Shown: positions 17,028 through 25,835 of the stretch, piece by piece
Layout: each line of letters begins with the position of its first letter
Position numbering within the stretch: the first letter of the stretch is position 1
DNA from: Undibacterium cyanobacteriorum
GTDB taxonomy: Bacteria; Pseudomonadota; Gammaproteobacteria; Burkholderiales; Burkholderiaceae_D
Reading direction: 5' to 3'
DNA: 64,000 nt
Assembly: GCF_031326225.1 (NCBI RefSeq)
Contig: NZ_CP133720.1
Location: forward strand, 124,001-188,000
The notes under the pieces: model-generated
What the model saw: the letters and a program-made list of their open reading frames with translations, nothing else
Told to the model about the DNA's origin: nothing
Database searches by the model: none
Program-made: the position numbers and the translations under genes

Positions 17028-17795
17028 ATGCCGACCACGCCTCCACCCCACGCCCACGCCGTCTCCCGCTTACGCAGCCTCCGCCTGCAACGCAGCACCC
17101 GTCCTTTCATGGCACGAGGCGGACCGCATGGTGAACGCTGTGCTGGCTGTCGTCTGTTACCGACCTACTGCATTTGCGCCTTGCGGCCGATTGTGCCGAC
17201 CCGTGCAGCGATATGTTTGTTGATGTCCGATACCGAACCGCTCAAACCAAGTAACACGGGCTGGTTGATCGCTGATGTGATTCCCGATACTTTCGCGTTT
17301 GCTTGGGCAAGGACCGAAGTTGACCCTGCTTTGCTGAGCTTGTTAGCGGACCCGCAATGGCAGCCTTACGTGGTCTTTCCCGGTGAATTTGTCGACCCAG
17401 TACGGGTGGTCGATCGCTTGCAAGAAACCGAGATGGTCGAGGTCGACTCGGTGCGCATCGCCAAGCGCCCTTTATTTATTTTGCTCGATGCGACCTGGTC
17501 TGAAGCGCGCAAGATTTTTAAGAAGAGCCCCTATTTACTGCCATTTCCAGTGTTGAGCTTACAGCCGGAGCAAATCTCGAATTATCAATTGCGTCGCTCG
17601 CGTCGTGATGATCATTTCTGCACCGCTGAGGTGGCAGCTTTGTGTATGGAATTAGCGCAAGAAAGGCAGGCGGCAGAGACGCTCGATGCCTATTTGGCGC
17701 TTTACACCGAACATTATCTGAGAGCGAAATTACAGCAGAAGTTGGATCTGGAAGATGCGCTGCATCAGCGCATATATGCTTTGATGCAGCGCTAG
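17028..17795 (+). CDS. tapT: DTW-domain tRNA-uridine aminocarboxypropyltransferase
   Basis: Predicted to transfer the 3-amino-3-carboxypropyl group of SAM to uridine in the variable loop of tRNA (acp3U). Seen: a zinc-like cluster ERCAGCRLLPTYCICA (C38, C41, C48, C50), the name-giving motif LLDATWSEARKI (D154-A-T-W157), and LRRSRRDDHFCTAEVAAL near the C-terminus. Length 255 is near the family norm. ATG 17028 lacks a clear ribosome site; M28 (17109) is an alternative but would lose the RPFMARGG segment that I believe is shared in relatives. Confidence 0.85.
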   Translation: MPTTPPPHAHAVSRLRSLRLQRSTRPFMARGGPHGERCAGCRLLPTYCICALRPIVPTRAAICLLMSDTEPLKPSNTGWLIADVIPDTFAFAWARTEVDPALLSLLADPQWQPYVVFPGEFVDPVRVVDRLQETEMVEVDSVRIAKRPLFILLDATWSEARKIFKKSPYLLPFPVLSLQPEQISNYQLRRSRRDDHFCTAEVAALCMELAQERQAAETLDAYLALYTEHYLRAKLQQKLDLEDALHQRIYALMQR

Positions 17796-17806
17796 TTTTG
17801 ATTAAC

Positions 17807-19291
17807 TTACTTCGCCATGGCAGCTTCAATCGCCTCCACGGTGCGCGGCAATTTCCCACTCATATTGCGATTGCCGTCCTTCGTCACTAACAAGACATCT
17901 TCGATGCGCACACCAATGCCGCGCCATTTTTCATCAATATCGTTGGCATCTTTAGGAATGTAAATGCCGGGTTCTACCGTCAACACCATACCCGCTTGCA
18001 GTGGGCGTTGGCCGCCGCGCTTACCCGCTTCCATGAAATAGTCACCCGCATCATGGACATCGAGACCTAACCAGTGGCTGATGCCATGCATGGTGAAGCG
18101 GTTGTAGGCGCCGCTCTTGTACAGCGTGTCTTTGTCGCCTTTCAAAATACCAAGATCAACCAAGCCATCACTCATGATGCGCATGGCGGCATCGAAACCT
18201 TCGTGATGCAAGTGGCCTTCTTTGACTAATGCGATGGCCGCGTTTTGCGCTTTCAAGACCAATTCATAAATCGCTTTTTGCTCTTTAGAGAATTTACCAG
18301 TGACTGGCCAAGTACGCGTGACGTCTGCCGTGTAATAGCCGACCTCAGCACCCGCATCGAGTAACATCACGCCATTTTTTTCGATGGCGGCGTCATTGGT
18401 GACGTAGTGCAGTGTGCAGCTATTGCCACCCGCGCCGGCGATGGTGTCGTAGCCAGTGAAGCGAGCACCGAGGCCGCGCACCGTGCCTTGAAAGGCGGCG
18501 GCCACTTCGCCCTCGTTACTGGCGTGTTTGCTGGCGCGCATGGCGGCTAAGTGTCCAGCGGCGGTCGCATCGACCGCACGTTGCAGCATATCGATTTCCA
18601 CGTCTTGTTTGATCACGCGCATTTCAGCAATCATGTGGCGACCATCAATCAGCGTTTTCTTAAAGTTGCTATGGTTGTTGTCGCTGCCGAATGGGTAAAT
18701 CAGATCGAGCGCTTTACGACGAAAGTCTTCATCGAAATTGGAAACCAAAACGATGCGTTGGGCGTTTTGAATTTTGCTTTTCAAAGTTTGCTCAGCGGCG
18801 GGGAAAGAGTCCGCTTTATCGGCGCCGTTCTTGATTGCGCCTTCAACGCCGAGGCGGGCTCCGTCGTAACGCTCCCGTCGAGCATCGCGAGCACGTACTA
18901 ACAAGGTGTAAGGTTTGTCGCTATCGGCTTCGAGGATCGCCACTGACTCAGCTTCCTCAATCCCGGTCATGTAATAAAAATCGGAGTCTTGGCGGTACAT
19001 GTGAAAGCTATCGCCATTGCGATGTTGTTCCGGCATGGACTTGATGATGGCAATGGTGCCTGGTCCCATTTTCTTCAATTCCGCCAGCAGACGAGCACGA
19101 TTGCCAGCAAAAAAACTGGCGGGCAAGCGCACGCCGTGATGACTACTGTCGGCTTTGTTGGCGTTCGCTTGGGCAGGCATGGATGCGGCGCTTGAGTTCG
19201 CCACTGAGTGCGCCATAGCGTCCGCAATACAAAACGGGCTGGATAAGCTAAAAAGCAAAACAGGAATGCAGACAAAGCGCGAAGCTGACAT
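17807..19291 (-). CDS. Exported Xaa-Pro aminopeptidase (M24B)
   Basis: Removes N-terminal residues preceding proline. The pita-bread catalytic domain shows all five metal ligands in order: the two Asp in LLDAGAEVGYYTADVTRTWP, His in HGISHWLGLDVHD, Glu in TVEPGIYIP and Glu in GIGVRIEDVLLV. The N-terminal creatinase-like domain carries SFHMYRQDSDFYYMTGIEE. The start at 19291 gives a classical signal peptide (MSASRFVCIPVLLFSLSSPFCIADA) and is preceded by TGGAGA; the longer frame adds 21 residues without a ribosome site. Export of PepP-like enzymes is less common than the cytosolic form but known. Convergent with tapT (11 bp gap). Confidence 0.9.
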   Translation of the reverse strand: MSASRFVCIPVLLFSLSSPFCIADAMAHSVANSSAASMPAQANANKADSSHHGVRLPASFFAGNRARLLAELKKMGPGTIAIIKSMPEQHRNGDSFHMYRQDSDFYYMTGIEEAESVAILEADSDKPYTLLVRARDARRERYDGARLGVEGAIKNGADKADSFPAAEQTLKSKIQNAQRIVLVSNFDEDFRRKALDLIYPFGSDNNHSNFKKTLIDGRHMIAEMRVIKQDVEIDMLQRAVDATAAGHLAAMRASKHASNEGEVAAAFQGTVRGLGARFTGYDTIAGAGGNSCTLHYVTNDAAIEKNGVMLLDAGAEVGYYTADVTRTWPVTGKFSKEQKAIYELVLKAQNAAIALVKEGHLHHEGFDAAMRIMSDGLVDLGILKGDKDTLYKSGAYNRFTMHGISHWLGLDVHDAGDYFMEAGKRGGQRPLQAGMVLTVEPGIYIPKDANDIDEKWRGIGVRIEDVLLVTKDGNRNMSGKLPRTVEAIEAAMAK

Positions 19292-19636
19292 GAGTGTCTC
19301 CAGAAAAAAGCGGTTTGGGCGGTTTGAATTATTGAGAACGATGTGTCTGACCACGATTGTGGACTAGAGTTTCCGTGTTCGACAAGAGACCTTAGGTTTT
19401 TTTCAAGGAGTTGTGGCGCGGGATTTGGTGTCGATTCGGCTTGGATGGGGATGGAAAGTTTGTGAAAAACCAACATCAGCTGTCATACTTGCAAGCGATT
19501 TGATACAGGGGTGTTGAGAGTTTGGCTCCGTCGCCTGTCGCTTCGGGTGATTGTGATGGTCTGATCGAATTTGCGACTGCAAGATCCGAACTCTCTGCGC
19601 TTTACTTTGACCTCTTTTGCATGAATTGAAAAACAC
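19292..19636. other. Divergent intergenic region
   Basis: 345 bp between the aminopeptidase and the TPR gene, which run apart, so it must hold both promoters. I see no consensus -35/-10 pair, hairpin or repeat that I would defend. Confidence 0.4.
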
Positions 19637-20923
19637 ATGAAACATCTACTGCTTGTACTAGGTCTCTGGTTCGCCTTGGCGACCAACGGAATGGCCCAGA
19701 CTTCGTCCGATGACCGTGCCCGTGAATTGGTGTACGGGAATGAGAAGGCATTTAGTTTAATCAAGGAGGGCGACGTCTTGCAGTCCCAAGAAAAGCTCAA
19801 TGAGGCTTTAGCGAAATATCGGGCAGCGAGTGAGGCCGATCCCAAGGCGTCGGGCCCTTGGTCGAGCATGGCGAGTATTTTCTTTTCAGCCGCGAAGTCA
19901 GCCAAACCCGAGCAGGTTGAGACTTATCGGGCGCAAGCAAAGGGCTTGGCACAGAAGGCTTTGCAGTTGTATTCCGGTGATCCGATGGCCATGGAAGTTT
20001 TACGGCAGTTAGATACCCCAATGACGCAAGTGAGTTTGACGGAGAATCAAGAAGCGGCGCGTTTGTTTAATCAAGCCGAAAATTTCTTTCAACAGCACGA
20101 CTTCAAGAACGCCTTGAGCAAATACGAAGCTGCGTTCGCTGCCGATCCACAATTTGCACGTGCAGTTTTGTATGCGGGCGATTGCTATTTTCAATTAGGC
20201 GATTTTGAGAAAGCAGAAAAATTGTATCGACAAGCTTTGGATCTCGAACCGCGCAATTTCCAAGGCTGGCGTTTCTTAGCGCATGCGCAAATGAAGTTGA
20301 CGCGTCCTTTGGAAATGGTGAAGTTATCCTTGATTAAGTCTTTGGAAATTCAACCGAATTACATGCCAGCTTGGGATTGGTATGAGCTGGTGCATGATAT
20401 TGAAGGTACAAAGCTGACTAAGATTAATGTCACTCGCATGGCTCAAGTGAAGCCGCAAAAGAAGGATAAAGAAACGACGTATTCGATTGAACTAGTGCAG
20501 CAAGAAGGGAAGGATGCTAAAGGCACTAAAGGTACTAAAAGCACGAAAGACGCGACAGATGCTAAAGATGCGGATTCAGCCACCTGGTTAGCGTATGCAC
20601 TCTTGAAGGTTAATAATCTGAGTGGCGGCAAAGATCCAATAACCGGCTTAGTGAGAGCCGAGCCGCTGACGCCTTTCAAAACCGAGGTCGAAGCATGGCG
20701 TTTTGCTTTGGGCAACGTAAAATTAAGAGACCAGGTGAAAAGTCCGCTCCTGAAAACCTTACTCAAGGCGGAAGCTGACCAACAGCTTGAAACAGCGATC
20801 TTCTTATTCCTCTATGAGGAGGCTTTCCGTAGTGAATTCGAAGCGTGGAAAAAACAAAATCCCCTAGCGCTGCAGCGTTTCGTTGAACACTATTTGGTAC
20901 GTCCTAGTTTCACCGATCATTGA
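19637..20923 (+). CDS. Exported TPR-repeat protein
   Basis: Signal peptide MKHLLLVLGLWFALATNGMAQ, then tetratricopeptide repeats: one pair at about 40-115 and a clear pair at about 135-215 (ALSKYEAAFAADPQFARAVLYAGDCYFQLGDFEKAEKLYRQALDLEP split across two repeats). TPRs mediate protein contacts, so a scaffold or chaperone in the periplasm is likely. A Lys/Asp/Thr-rich low-complexity linker lies at about 290-315, followed by an unrecognised C-terminal domain. No linked partner gene. Confidence 0.8.
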   Translation: MKHLLLVLGLWFALATNGMAQTSSDDRARELVYGNEKAFSLIKEGDVLQSQEKLNEALAKYRAASEADPKASGPWSSMASIFFSAAKSAKPEQVETYRAQAKGLAQKALQLYSGDPMAMEVLRQLDTPMTQVSLTENQEAARLFNQAENFFQQHDFKNALSKYEAAFAADPQFARAVLYAGDCYFQLGDFEKAEKLYRQALDLEPRNFQGWRFLAHAQMKLTRPLEMVKLSLIKSLEIQPNYMPAWDWYELVHDIEGTKLTKINVTRMAQVKPQKKDKETTYSIELVQQEGKDAKGTKGTKSTKDATDAKDADSATWLAYALLKVNNLSGGKDPITGLVRAEPLTPFKTEVEAWRFALGNVKLRDQVKSPLLKTLLKAEADQQLETAIFLFLYEEAFRSEFEAWKKQNPLALQRFVEHYLVRPSFTDH

Positions 20924-21015
20924 GTGGGGTTTGCATGGCTGAAGCGTAAGGCGCTTCAGCTAATTCCGTTCTAAAGCCCATGATAGCGCTGCATTTTGAA
21001 TTGCTTCGGTCGTGA

Positions 21016-21990
21016 TCACGAAGCAGCGAAGCGGCCTAACACCATCAACCACAGTGGTGCCATCACAGCGAAACCAACCGTCGACATCACAATCGCGGCA
21101 CTCGTTTCTGCTTCAAGGGTTTGATAGCGTTGCGAGAACATCAGCGTGTTACTGCCACAAGGCAGTGCGGCACCGAGCGTGACCACGGCCAGTTGTACGC
21201 CTTCAAGATGTAGCAAGTAATGGGCGCTTAAAAATACGAGTAAAGGCATGCCTATCATTTTGCCAGCGCTGATCATCAGCGCCGGTTTCACCGAGCCCTT
21301 GACCCCATGATGGGCGAGCGAGAGACCGATCAACAGCAGACATAAGGGCACGGTCCCTGAACCCATCAACTGTAAAGTTTCGTCTAACGGTTGCGGCAAA
21401 TGAAGTCCCGTCAGATTGAAGGCAAAGCCCGACATCACGGGCAAAATAATGGGGTGGATGATGATGTTGCGGAGCGTCTGCTGCAAAGTTTTCGATAAGC
21501 TTTGTTGATCGGCATGATGCTGTTGTCGCGCGATATCCAGCTCAATCAATAAGGTGCCGGTGCCCATCAACAAAATCGCATGCAAGCTAATAATTGCCAC
21601 GTGCAAGGACAACCCAGTATCGCCAAACAGCGATGCAATCAGTGGTAAGCCAACTTGAACATTATTGCCGAAGCTTAAACTCAAAGCGCGAACTGCGGGA
21701 ATTTCTGCGGCACTGTTTGGTTTGGCGATTATTTTCTGTAGACCATAATTCAACAGTAACCACAACATCACCGGAATAAAAAAAGCGGCCAGGGTTTGCC
21801 ATGGCAGATGATGGGCATCGATTTTCGCAGTGGCGCGAAACAGGAGAGCGGGTGCAAGTAAATAAAAGGCAACGGCTGAGATCACCCGTACCGGTTCTGG
21901 GCCGCGTAACATGGACGTGCGTCCCGCCCACCAGCCGATTGCTACAATCAAGATTAAAACGAGGAGTTTAAGGAAAACGGCGGCGGACAT
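21016..21990 (-). CDS. AEC (auxin efflux carrier) family transporter
   Basis: An inner-membrane secondary transporter for an organic anion or similar solute. The 324-residue protein has about ten hydrophobic helices, the RALSLSFGNNVQVGLPLIASLFGD segment characteristic of AEC proteins at the first-half crossover, and the mirror segment VTLGAALPCGSNTLMFSQRY in the second half. Substrate cannot be assigned; malate, malonate and auxin-like compounds are transported by relatives. Monocistronic by context. Confidence 0.9.
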   Translation of the reverse strand: MSAAVFLKLLVLILIVAIGWWAGRTSMLRGPEPVRVISAVAFYLLAPALLFRATAKIDAHHLPWQTLAAFFIPVMLWLLLNYGLQKIIAKPNSAAEIPAVRALSLSFGNNVQVGLPLIASLFGDTGLSLHVAIISLHAILLMGTGTLLIELDIARQQHHADQQSLSKTLQQTLRNIIIHPIILPVMSGFAFNLTGLHLPQPLDETLQLMGSGTVPLCLLLIGLSLAHHGVKGSVKPALMISAGKMIGMPLLVFLSAHYLLHLEGVQLAVVTLGAALPCGSNTLMFSQRYQTLEAETSAAIVMSTVGFAVMAPLWLMVLGRFAAS

Positions 21991-22068
21991 GGCGTTGCGG
22001 TGACGGCGAAAGCCTTATGATGCCACAGTTCTGAGGTACTTGCCGCTCAGAACTTGTTTCCCCATGAT

Positions 22069-22097
22069 TTGATTCAACACGCATTCGAACGTACAAT
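22069..22097 (+). promoter_or_regulatory. Sigma-70-type promoter of the DUF3297 gene
   Basis: TTGATT, 17-bp spacer, TACAAT, ending 29 bases before the start codon. A GTACAA (22091) and TTGTAC (22111) pair brackets the start-site region. Confidence 0.6.
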
Positions 22098-22126
22098 GCA
22101 GGTCTTCTTTTTGTACGAGTCAGTAT

Positions 22127-22372
22127 ATGTCAGACAATAATAAACCCGCATTCCCAGACCGTTTGTCGGTCGACCCACGTAGCAAATTTCACGTGGCTGA
22201 GATTTTTCAACATGACGTCGGTATTTTGCTCAACGGTAAAGAACGCCGCGACGTCGAAGAGTATTGCATTAGCGAAGGTTGGATTTTGGTACCCGCCGGT
22301 AAAGCGCTTGATCGTCGCGGCATGCCGATGATGATCAAAGTCAAAGGCACGGTAGAACCGTTTTATCGTTAA
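22127..22372 (+). CDS. DUF3297 family protein
   Basis: 81 residues. The whole protein matches the DUF3297 pattern: PAFPDRLSVDPRSKFHV, VGILLNGKERRDVEEYCISEGW and a VKVKGTVEPFY end. A small, soluble, widely conserved proteobacterial protein with no assigned function. It has its own promoter upstream and a strong terminator downstream, so it is a single-gene unit. Confidence 0.9.
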   Translation: MSDNNKPAFPDRLSVDPRSKFHVAEIFQHDVGILLNGKERRDVEEYCISEGWILVPAGKALDRRGMPMMIKVKGTVEPFYR

Positions 22373-22426
22373 TAAAAGGTTCTTTTGCATCCGAGTGCTG
22401 CATGTGATCGCAGTACTCAAACCATG

Positions 22427-22456
22427 AATGGCGCGACTTAGTTCGCGCCATTTTTT
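22427..22456 (+). terminator. Rho-independent terminator after DUF3297 gene
   Basis: Stem AATGGCGCGA/TCGCGCCATT, 6-base loop, followed by a T-run. The A-rich left flank makes it potentially bidirectional, which would also serve the convergent esterase gene. Confidence 0.88.
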
Positions 22457-22478
22457 ATGTTGCAGTTGACGATGCGCT

Positions 22479-23963
22479 TCAGCGCACGTAGTCCGGCATA
22501 CTGGAGTGATCGATCACGAGTACCGCGTTGAATTGTTCGGTGATGGGGGCTTGTGATGGGTATTTTCCCCAAGTATAGAAGTTGATCGGTCGAAATAACC
22601 AATCGTCTCCACTGCCAATTTGGTTTTGTGCCGGGAAGGGAATGAAAACGGCGGCCAAGTGGAGACTCGCCGCGTAGGTTTCTATCGAATTGCCGAGCAA
22701 TGGCTGTACTTGTACGATGCTTCTATCATTATTGGCGGTTTCACCGCGCAGCATGAACAGACCAATTGAATACAGTTGTGGCCCCCAGGTCGCGGCTAAA
22801 AAGCTACCCATTGTGCGACCTGTATCGACATAGCCGGAAATGCTATGACTGATATGGCCGTTGTGAGCCCAGACCATGATCTTTTCTTGCGGATAAATGC
22901 GATTGGCGAGCGTAGTAATGTTATCTGCCATGACCCGATCACGTGGCTCTAAGTAGCCTACCCTATCGTAGTTTTGTTTAGTTACTTCGAGCCGCTTTTG
23001 CAAATTGATGGTCACCAATTGCAGCATTTCTAGGGTTTGTTTATTGGACCCTGTCGCGCGCTCGATATAAGGGGTGAGCGCTTGCGCGAGGTTGGCTAAT
23101 TCAGCGGCTTTACTTTGGTAGCTGGCAAAAAAACTGGCGCAGTCGGGTGAGGCTTTATCGGTCACACAGTTGACCCCAAGTTGGCCGATTTGAGTGCCTT
23201 GGTCAAGCACGGTTGGTAGTACTTTGAGTGCAGGATCGTCGATTTGCGTGATGGCCGTTTGCGCCCAAGATTTGACGAGATTGGCTTGATCAAATTGATT
23301 GGAATACTGTTCGTCAAAACCTGCCAAGTAGAGCGGCTTATTGGTCTTGCGTGTTTGCTCGATATAAGTAAACAGATCCTGCACTTCGCGCGAACTCCAC
23401 ACACCGAAAATGCATGATTGATTGACCGGAAATGATCGACCCTGCGCCAATTCGAGCTCTTGCATGTAGCAGCCAATGGTGGAGGATTCGAAGGCAATTA
23501 CGTTGTAACCAAGTTTCTCGTGCAGGTATTTGATTAATCGCACTTTGGCCTGACTAAATTCGCGTGTGCCATGTGAGCTTTCGCCTAATTGCACAATGCG
23601 TTTACCGTTTAAGAGGTGCTCCAAGAAACTTAAATCGGAAAAATCTTGGTCGTATTTGAGCGAGCGAATTTTGTGATGGTGGCTCTGTAGCCATGCCATT
23701 TCGTCTGCCGGTGGTGGTGGCAAATTGGGGAAGGGATTGCTGCTCAGTTCGCTGTCGCTCAACAATTTCGCTTGCGTCAAATCAACCACGCTGGCTGTTG
23801 GTGTCGTGTTGACGCTGCTTGTTGGGCTACTGACCTGACCGCTACCTGAGCCGCCGCAGGCCACCAACATCAACGCAAACAGTGTGGACATAAGCCGACG
23901 ATGGCGGTGCTTATCGCCAAAAATTGAATGATAAGTTTGTTGATGGTCTCGCTCAATATGCAT
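22479..23963 (-). CDS. Erythromycin-esterase-like lipoprotein
   Basis: The erythromycin esterase superfamily hydrolyses macrolactones, but most members have unknown substrates. Seen: GESSHGTREFSQAKVRLIKYL, IAFESSTIGCYM, LYLAGFDEQ and MVWAHNGHISHS, which carry the family's catalytic His/Glu residues. The N-terminus has a lipobox LVAC (Cys36) followed by GGSGSG, so the mature protein is a lipoprotein. The start at 23963 is supported by a strong AGGGGGG ribosome site 5 bases upstream; the longer frame to 24044 is not needed. No resistance or mobile context, so a resistance role should not be assumed. Confidence 0.82.
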   Translation of the reverse strand: MHIERDHQQTYHSIFGDKHRHRRLMSTLFALMLVACGGSGSGQVSSPTSSVNTTPTASVVDLTQAKLLSDSELSSNPFPNLPPPPADEMAWLQSHHHKIRSLKYDQDFSDLSFLEHLLNGKRIVQLGESSHGTREFSQAKVRLIKYLHEKLGYNVIAFESSTIGCYMQELELAQGRSFPVNQSCIFGVWSSREVQDLFTYIEQTRKTNKPLYLAGFDEQYSNQFDQANLVKSWAQTAITQIDDPALKVLPTVLDQGTQIGQLGVNCVTDKASPDCASFFASYQSKAAELANLAQALTPYIERATGSNKQTLEMLQLVTINLQKRLEVTKQNYDRVGYLEPRDRVMADNITTLANRIYPQEKIMVWAHNGHISHSISGYVDTGRTMGSFLAATWGPQLYSIGLFMLRGETANNDRSIVQVQPLLGNSIETYAASLHLAAVFIPFPAQNQIGSGDDWLFRPINFYTWGKYPSQAPITEQFNAVLVIDHSSMPDYVR

Positions 23964-24383
23964 ATCGTCCCCCCTAAGAAATGAGTAACAATATGAATTT
24001 GATAAATTACTTTGACAAGGCGATTCGTCCCAAATATTTACCACAGACCAGTGCGTGAAAATCGTTCTACTTCATTGGCAGTTTGTGTGCTCTTTGAGAC
24101 TGAGGCGTGTCAGAATAGACGTGGTATGCCGAGCATACCAGTCATTGCGAGTATGCCGACAAGCTGAGGGACGAGTTTGCTCTATGGCTGGTTGGTCCTC
24201 AGTAAATCCTCAATACCGGTCAAGTTTATGGCGAAATAGAAGGCAAACATTCTGATGCAGGCCTCTGCAAACTGCGCCTCACTGCGCTTTCATATCAGCA
24301 AATCAGAACAAGGCGTACGTAGTCGAGTCAGCTGATGTTGCAGCAGGATGGAGCTTGTTTCGTAAGGTGCTTGTGATAGGTCT
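23964..24383. other. Intergenic region with a 19-bp palindrome
   Basis: 420 bp. It holds the esterase promoter on the minus strand and an inverted repeat TGGTATGC-CGA-GCATACCA at 24122-24140, with perfect 8-bp arms. No T-run follows, so it is more likely an operator or small hairpin than a terminator. A 66-codon plus-strand frame across it is rich in Arg/Cys/Trp and does not look like a real protein. Confidence 0.5.
23990..24018 (-). promoter_or_regulatory. Promoter of the esterase-like lipoprotein gene
   Basis: On the minus strand, TTGTCA at 24018-24013 and CATATT at 23995-23990 are separated by 17 bp, 27 bases ahead of the chosen ATG at 23963. Confidence 0.5.
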
Positions 24384-24824
24384 TTATACGGTCGATCGAC
24401 TCGGTTGTGGATGATGTTGGGCCAACAGCGCTTTTGCCCAAGCCTTAGCACTGGCGTCATCATCGAAGAAACCGGTCTTTGTGATGTCGCCGTACGAGCG
24501 TTCAAAAGCAAACTCGACGATACCTCGCCCCGCAACATTTGGGGCGGCGACTAAGACGTGGCCGATGCAACCATATAATTCACGGCTATTGATAATCACT
24601 TTGCGTAAGGCATCCATCGCGTCTGGCGTCGCCAGCATGGAGCCAGAAATTTTGGCATAGGCAATCCAAGCCCCGCCCTCTCGCATTTGTTCGCAGTAGG
24701 GAATCGATGCCATCGACCACTCACGAATAAATTCTAGATTCCATGGGCCGATGACCTCCGAGATCATGAGTCGATCTTCGCAGTAGAGTTTGTAACGGCC
24801 GTGGGCGGGAAAAGCTTTTGCCAT
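24384..24824 (-). CDS. SpoIIAA/STAS-like protein, copy 1
   Basis: 146 residues resembling the SpoIIAA-like (STAS fold) family of small cytosolic proteins: FPAHGRYKLYCEDRLMISEVIGPWNLEFIREW, then ATPDAMDALRKV and a C-terminal FFDDDASAKAWAKALL helix. It is a clear paralogue of the protein encoded at 25052-25468, sharing the FPAHGxY, SEVIGPWN, SMLATPDAM, VAAPNVAGRG/VAGPEVDGRG and GFFDD segments. Function unknown. The 227 bp between the two genes hold no recognised element. Confidence 0.6.
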   Translation of the reverse strand: MAKAFPAHGRYKLYCEDRLMISEVIGPWNLEFIREWSMASIPYCEQMREGGAWIAYAKISGSMLATPDAMDALRKVIINSRELYGCIGHVLVAAPNVAGRGIVEFAFERSYGDITKTGFFDDDASAKAWAKALLAQHHPQPSRSTV

Positions 24825-25051
24825 AGGACTCCCAAGGTGGTATTCAGGGTCTTTTGTGTCCCCTCATCCAATTTTCAAATCAGATCTGCTTCAACGAGAG
24901 GGACAAGCAAAGAGCATAGTAGCAAGATTGCAGAGAATCAAGAACCAATTTCTGCGAGCGGTGTTGTTAAGTCATAAAGAGGAGACGGACTTTGTTACGT
25001 CATTTGTCACGCTGTTTGTCCCGCTCCTATCGACTTTGATGGATGTTGGAC

Positions 25052-25468
25052 TTATCGGTTCTGCGACAGCAGTTGCTCGGCCCAACGTTTGGCACTGTCG
25101 TAATCATCGAAAAAACCAGAGGCGCATAAACCTTCATACGCTTTTTCGAATACAGGCTCGAGCAAGCCGCGTCCATCGACCTCGGGCCCCGCCACCACCA
25201 CATGCGCACGGCAGTCGAATTGCTCCACACTGATTTGTACGATTTTACGTAGGACTTGCATGGCATCGGGGGTCGCCAACATGGATTGGGAGGCGATGGC
25301 AACAGCAACCCAAGGCCCTTCTTGATGCATTTCTATGCAGAACGGAATCGCCGCATTCGACCACTCTTGCACCAGTTCGCGATTCCAAGGGCCAATCACT
25401 TCGGTCACTAAAATGTGATCGTCGCGGTAGATCGAATACTTACCATGAGCAGGAAAAAGCGGAGCCAT
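25052..25468 (-). CDS. SpoIIAA/STAS-like protein, copy 2
   Basis: 138 residues, paralogue of the neighbouring gene at 24384-24824 in the same orientation, hence a tandem duplication that has diverged. The same landmarks are present: FPAHGKYSIYRDDHILVTEVIGPWN near the start, SMLATPDAMQVLRKIV in the middle and FFDDYDSAKRWAEQLL at the end. No membrane segment or signal peptide. No phosphorylatable Ser/Thr in the usual anti-anti-sigma position could be confirmed, so a regulatory phospho-switch is not claimed. Confidence 0.6.
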   Translation of the reverse strand: MAPLFPAHGKYSIYRDDHILVTEVIGPWNRELVQEWSNAAIPFCIEMHQEGPWVAVAIASQSMLATPDAMQVLRKIVQISVEQFDCRAHVVVAGPEVDGRGLLEPVFEKAYEGLCASGFFDDYDSAKRWAEQLLSQNR

Positions 25469-25835
25469 ATCGCCGAGTGTAGGAAAGGAAGGTAACCATA
25501 TTACCAGTGCTGAAGAACTCTGGCGAATCGATGATGTGGTGCAGCGGGAACTTTGTCAGAGGAGAAGCTGTCTGTTAGCCAGCAGCCAATTGAGAGATTG
25601 CTTGAATGTGCGATGCTCATTATGAGGGCAAATTGGAAATTGCATTCGATCGTAGCTCTTGTGCAAATGCTACGATTGATGAATACTGCATCTCTTTGAA
25701 GCGCTACACGCGAGGGGGGCGATTTGTTGCCTTCGTCTTTCGAACTTCTCTTTTGCCTCTTTCAAACTTTTGCAGCGCAAACACAGTACACAACATTGTA
25801 GAGCACCAGAAAATACCATTCTTGCAGGGGACAAC
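25469..25835. other. Divergent intergenic region before the M16 protease
   Basis: 367 bp. A GCAGGGGA ribosome site ends it. Short frames across it are not convincing, and no consensus promoter or repeat was identified. Confidence 0.4.

Noticed and set aside
22479..23963. Erythromycin resistance determinant
   Set aside because: Family membership alone does not show resistance; the protein is a lipoprotein in chromosomal context without mobile genes.
24055..24255. 66-codon plus-strand frame upstream of the SpoIIAA-like genes
   Set aside because: Arg/Cys/Trp-rich composition, no ribosome site, and it crosses the 24122-24140 palindrome. Treated as chance open frame.
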